Source: Ktedonobacteria bacterium
GTDB lineage: Bacteria; Chloroflexota; Ktedonobacteria; Ktedonobacterales; JACDGC01
NCBI GenBank assembly: GCA_027459705.1
Contig: DAIDHM010000023.1
Span: 1 to 33,134, forward strand
Direction of reading: 5' to 3'
Length of the DNA: 33,134 nt
Part shown: positions 31,696 through 33,134 of the stretch, piece after piece
Position numbering within the stretch: position 1 is the first letter of the stretch
Layout: each line of letters opens with the position of its first letter
Notes under the pieces: generated by a model
Databases searched by the model: none
What the model was told of the DNA's origin: nothing
The model's input: only the letters and a program-made list of their open reading frames with translations
Made by a program: the position numbers and the translations under genes

Positions 31696-32394
31696 CTAAT
31701 GGAGGGCAAAGACGATAGAATCTGGATTGATATACCAGGTGATATATCCTTCTGCTTTCCCTTCGAGCACGGAATAGTAGATTTTTGCCCAGTGTATACT
31801 GTTTGTTACGTCTGGCAGACGATGTGCCCGGCGATCACCTCCTGTATAGGGGGCTATAGGGATCGGATGGTGGTAATACTGCCAGGCACGGTTATCGAGT
31901 TCCATGGATAGACAAGCGGTTATGATTTCGGAGAAGAGGAGTTGGTACAAGGGTGTATGCTCATCAAATGCACGCAACGTTGCCGCATACTGTTCGATAT
32001 GCTCGATTTCTCTCGAAGGAATCGTCTCACCTGGAGGTATCCCCTCAGCCAAAATACGTTCATAAAAATCGAGCACTCTCCTCATCTCCCCGAAGAGTAT
32101 CACCTCTGCATCTGCAAATTCGTCGACGAAATTCTGGAAGACGTAGAGACGATGGGGAACACGTCGTTCCCCTTGTAATTCTTGTCGCAGTTCGTGGAGA
32201 AATTCGGTATCGGTATAGAACACACTATCGCTCAGCATGGAAAAAAATCCACTCCATATAAAAGCAAGTATCGTTTGCTCATCTAAGTGGTTTTTATACA
32301 CTGCTAACTGCTCCATCACCTGGTCATGGATCGCTTCACCACCTTGTAATAGGGCCGCAATCGCAGCTAAGATGGGTTGACGCATGTTCATCAT
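31696..32394 (-). CDS. Probable immunity protein for toxin D
   Basis: The 232-residue product starts at ATG 32394 behind GGAGGA, 19 nt after the stop of the toxin D frame, the usual place of a cognate immunity gene. It is helix-rich, with QPILAAIAALLQGGEAIHDQVMEQLAVYKN, then ILAFIWSGFFSMLSDSVFY, YVFQNFVDEFADAEVILFG, and an aromatic, Tyr/Trp-rich tail (AWQYYHHPIPIAPYTGGD, YITWYINPDS). It is not a family I can name. Composition is near 45% GC, lower than the Hint copies. It is probably bound to the toxin before delivery and neutralises it. Confidence 0.65.
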   Translation of the reverse strand: MMNMRQPILAAIAALLQGGEAIHDQVMEQLAVYKNHLDEQTILAFIWSGFFSMLSDSVFYTDTEFLHELRQELQGERRVPHRLYVFQNFVDEFADAEVILFGEMRRVLDFYERILAEGIPPGETIPSREIEHIEQYAATLRAFDEHTPLYQLLFSEIITACLSMELDNRAWQYYHHPIPIAPYTGGDRRAHRLPDVTNSIHWAKIYYSVLEGKAEGYITWYINPDSIVFALH

Positions 32395-32413
32395 TCTTGT
32401 TTCCTCCTCCGCA

Positions 32414-32797
32414 TCAATGATGATGATACGATTGTCCAGTCCATTTGTTCCACCAGTAATGGTTCTCTACATCAGTTTCCCCAGGCTTAACCCAGGTCTC
32501 CATGGCATATTCCCAATCACTCGGTGATTGTCCCAAGACATCTCGAACGAACTGCGGAAATTCTCCACGCCCAATTTTTAATGGGCCTGGAGGTTGTCGA
32601 TTGCGAATACTCCACCCATTCCTGCTCATCTGATCGGTATCATACCGCTGGCCTTCGTACAAGTTGTTGTGGCCGCTGACTTGGGAATTCGGATCACCAT
32701 GCGTAGATCCTCGGGGCGATTCCTGTGCCGGATCAATGCCGCAGTTATGCACCACCCACTGATCGCCGCCGATCAGATAGGTGTGCAGATCCTGCAC
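32414..32797 (-). CDS. Toxin D C-terminal domain with end of Hint copy D
   Basis: The frame starts after a TAG at 32809-32807 and GTG 32797 gives 127 residues. Residues 1-18 are the end of the Hint module (QDLHTYLIGGDQWVVHN, HN intact). The toxin part follows: CGIDPAQESPRGSTHGDP, GHNNLYEGQRYDTDQMSRNGW, LKIGRGEFPQFVRDVLGQ, and the end DVENHYWWNKWTGQSYHHH. I do not recognise the domain; the aromatic NHYWWNKWTG and terminal His cluster are distinctive. The probable immunity gene follows 19 nt later. The Hint part in front is broken, so normal synthesis as one chain is not possible here. Confidence 0.65.
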   Translation of the reverse strand: MQDLHTYLIGGDQWVVHNCGIDPAQESPRGSTHGDPNSQVSGHNNLYEGQRYDTDQMSRNGWSIRNRQPPGPLKIGRGEFPQFVRDVLGQSPSDWEYAMETWVKPGETDVENHYWWNKWTGQSYHHH

Positions 32798-32806
32798 GGT
32801 GAGATT

Positions 32807-33134
32807 CTACCGCACCGCCGCGCCGGGGGTCACGGTCACCGCCGTGACCACACCCGCGCTGCACCTGCTCGCCGATCCGCAGTGTCTGCGCCGCCACGAA
32901 GCCGCGATCCGCCGTGAGGAACGGGTGCTCCGTCGTCGTGTGCAGCGTCTCCGGTGCACCCAGCGCGCTGGGCGGGGGACGCGGCGCGTGGTTAGCCGCG
33001 ATGGCTTCGGTCGCTGTGGTGCGCGTGTCGCTGGCAGCGGTCGTGGGAGCGGGCTGCTTCAGGGGCGCGATCGTCACATCCAGCAGGTTCGTATCGTGGT
33101 TGATGAAGACGTGCTGCACCGTCTTGGCTTGCGT
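32807..33134 (-). pseudogene. Hint module copy D, frameshifted (runs off right edge)
   Basis: The module continues beyond the window. It reads VQHVFINHDTNLLDVTIAPL, TEHPFLTADRG, AQTLRIGEQV and then shifts frame because 14 bases present in copy C (around 32858-32865) are missing. Downstream, the Tyr codon TAT of RYNL is changed to TAG (32809-32807). Two independent lesions show the N-terminal part is dead while the toxin behind it stays open. Confidence 0.82.

Overview
The window looks like chromosome of a Ktedonobacteria-type Chloroflexota bacterium. Pointers are a degenerate ISKra4-type element, repeated Hint-domain polymorphic-toxin cassettes, a KGG-repeat stress protein and an rpsP-khpA-rimM cluster in a GC-rich (about 55-60%) background. 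No rRNA gene is present and I recognise no tRNA, so placement rests on gene content only.

Layout. (1) 1-3360, minus strand and clearly AT-richer than the rest: a probable RiPP (ribosomally made, modified peptide) island. It has a sigma70-type promoter, a 58-residue candidate precursor peptide, a 113-residue unknown ORF, an ABC exporter (ATPase plus ABC-2 permease) and the N-terminal part of a B12-dependent radical SAM RiPP maturase that runs off the left edge. (2) 3361-4769: a complete IS66-type element with one transposase gene. (3) 5069-9867, minus: a three-subunit molybdenum hydroxylase (FeS, FAD and Mo subunits; form II-like active-site loop, so probably not a CO dehydrogenase) below a lipoprotein gene. 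(4) 10324-19373, housekeeping and signalling: YvcK/CofD-like protein, GNAT acetyltransferase, acidic hypothetical, rpsP-khpA-rimM with a textbook promoter, single-domain response regulator plus membrane histidine kinase, DUF1684 protein, two exported or anchored small proteins, KGG-repeat protein and rplI. (5) 19498-19726: a possible structured RNA upstream of rplI. (6) 19922-25001: VAT-1-like oxidoreductase, a divergent MFS/LysR pair with a dyad between them, an unknown protein and a pseudo-receiver protein. (7) 25015-27103, minus: a mutase-type B12-binding subunit, a MeaB GTPase and a peroxiredoxin-like gene with an in-frame TGA exactly where the first Cys of its CxxC should be; a bacterial SECIS-like hairpin follows, so it may be a selenoprotein. 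(8) 27226-28176: ISKra4-like remnant with 26-bp inverted ends. (9) 28177-33134, minus: a polymorphic-toxin cassette array with four copies of the same Hint module in different states of decay, two different C-terminal toxin domains, two probable immunity genes and an HNH nuclease with a small partner gene.

The points most worth following are the RiPP island with its previously un-called precursor gene, the candidate selenocysteine peroxiredoxin with its SECIS-like hairpin, the Hint-toxin cassette graveyard and the putative structured RNA upstream of rplI. Functions come from motifs read by eye; no database search was possible.
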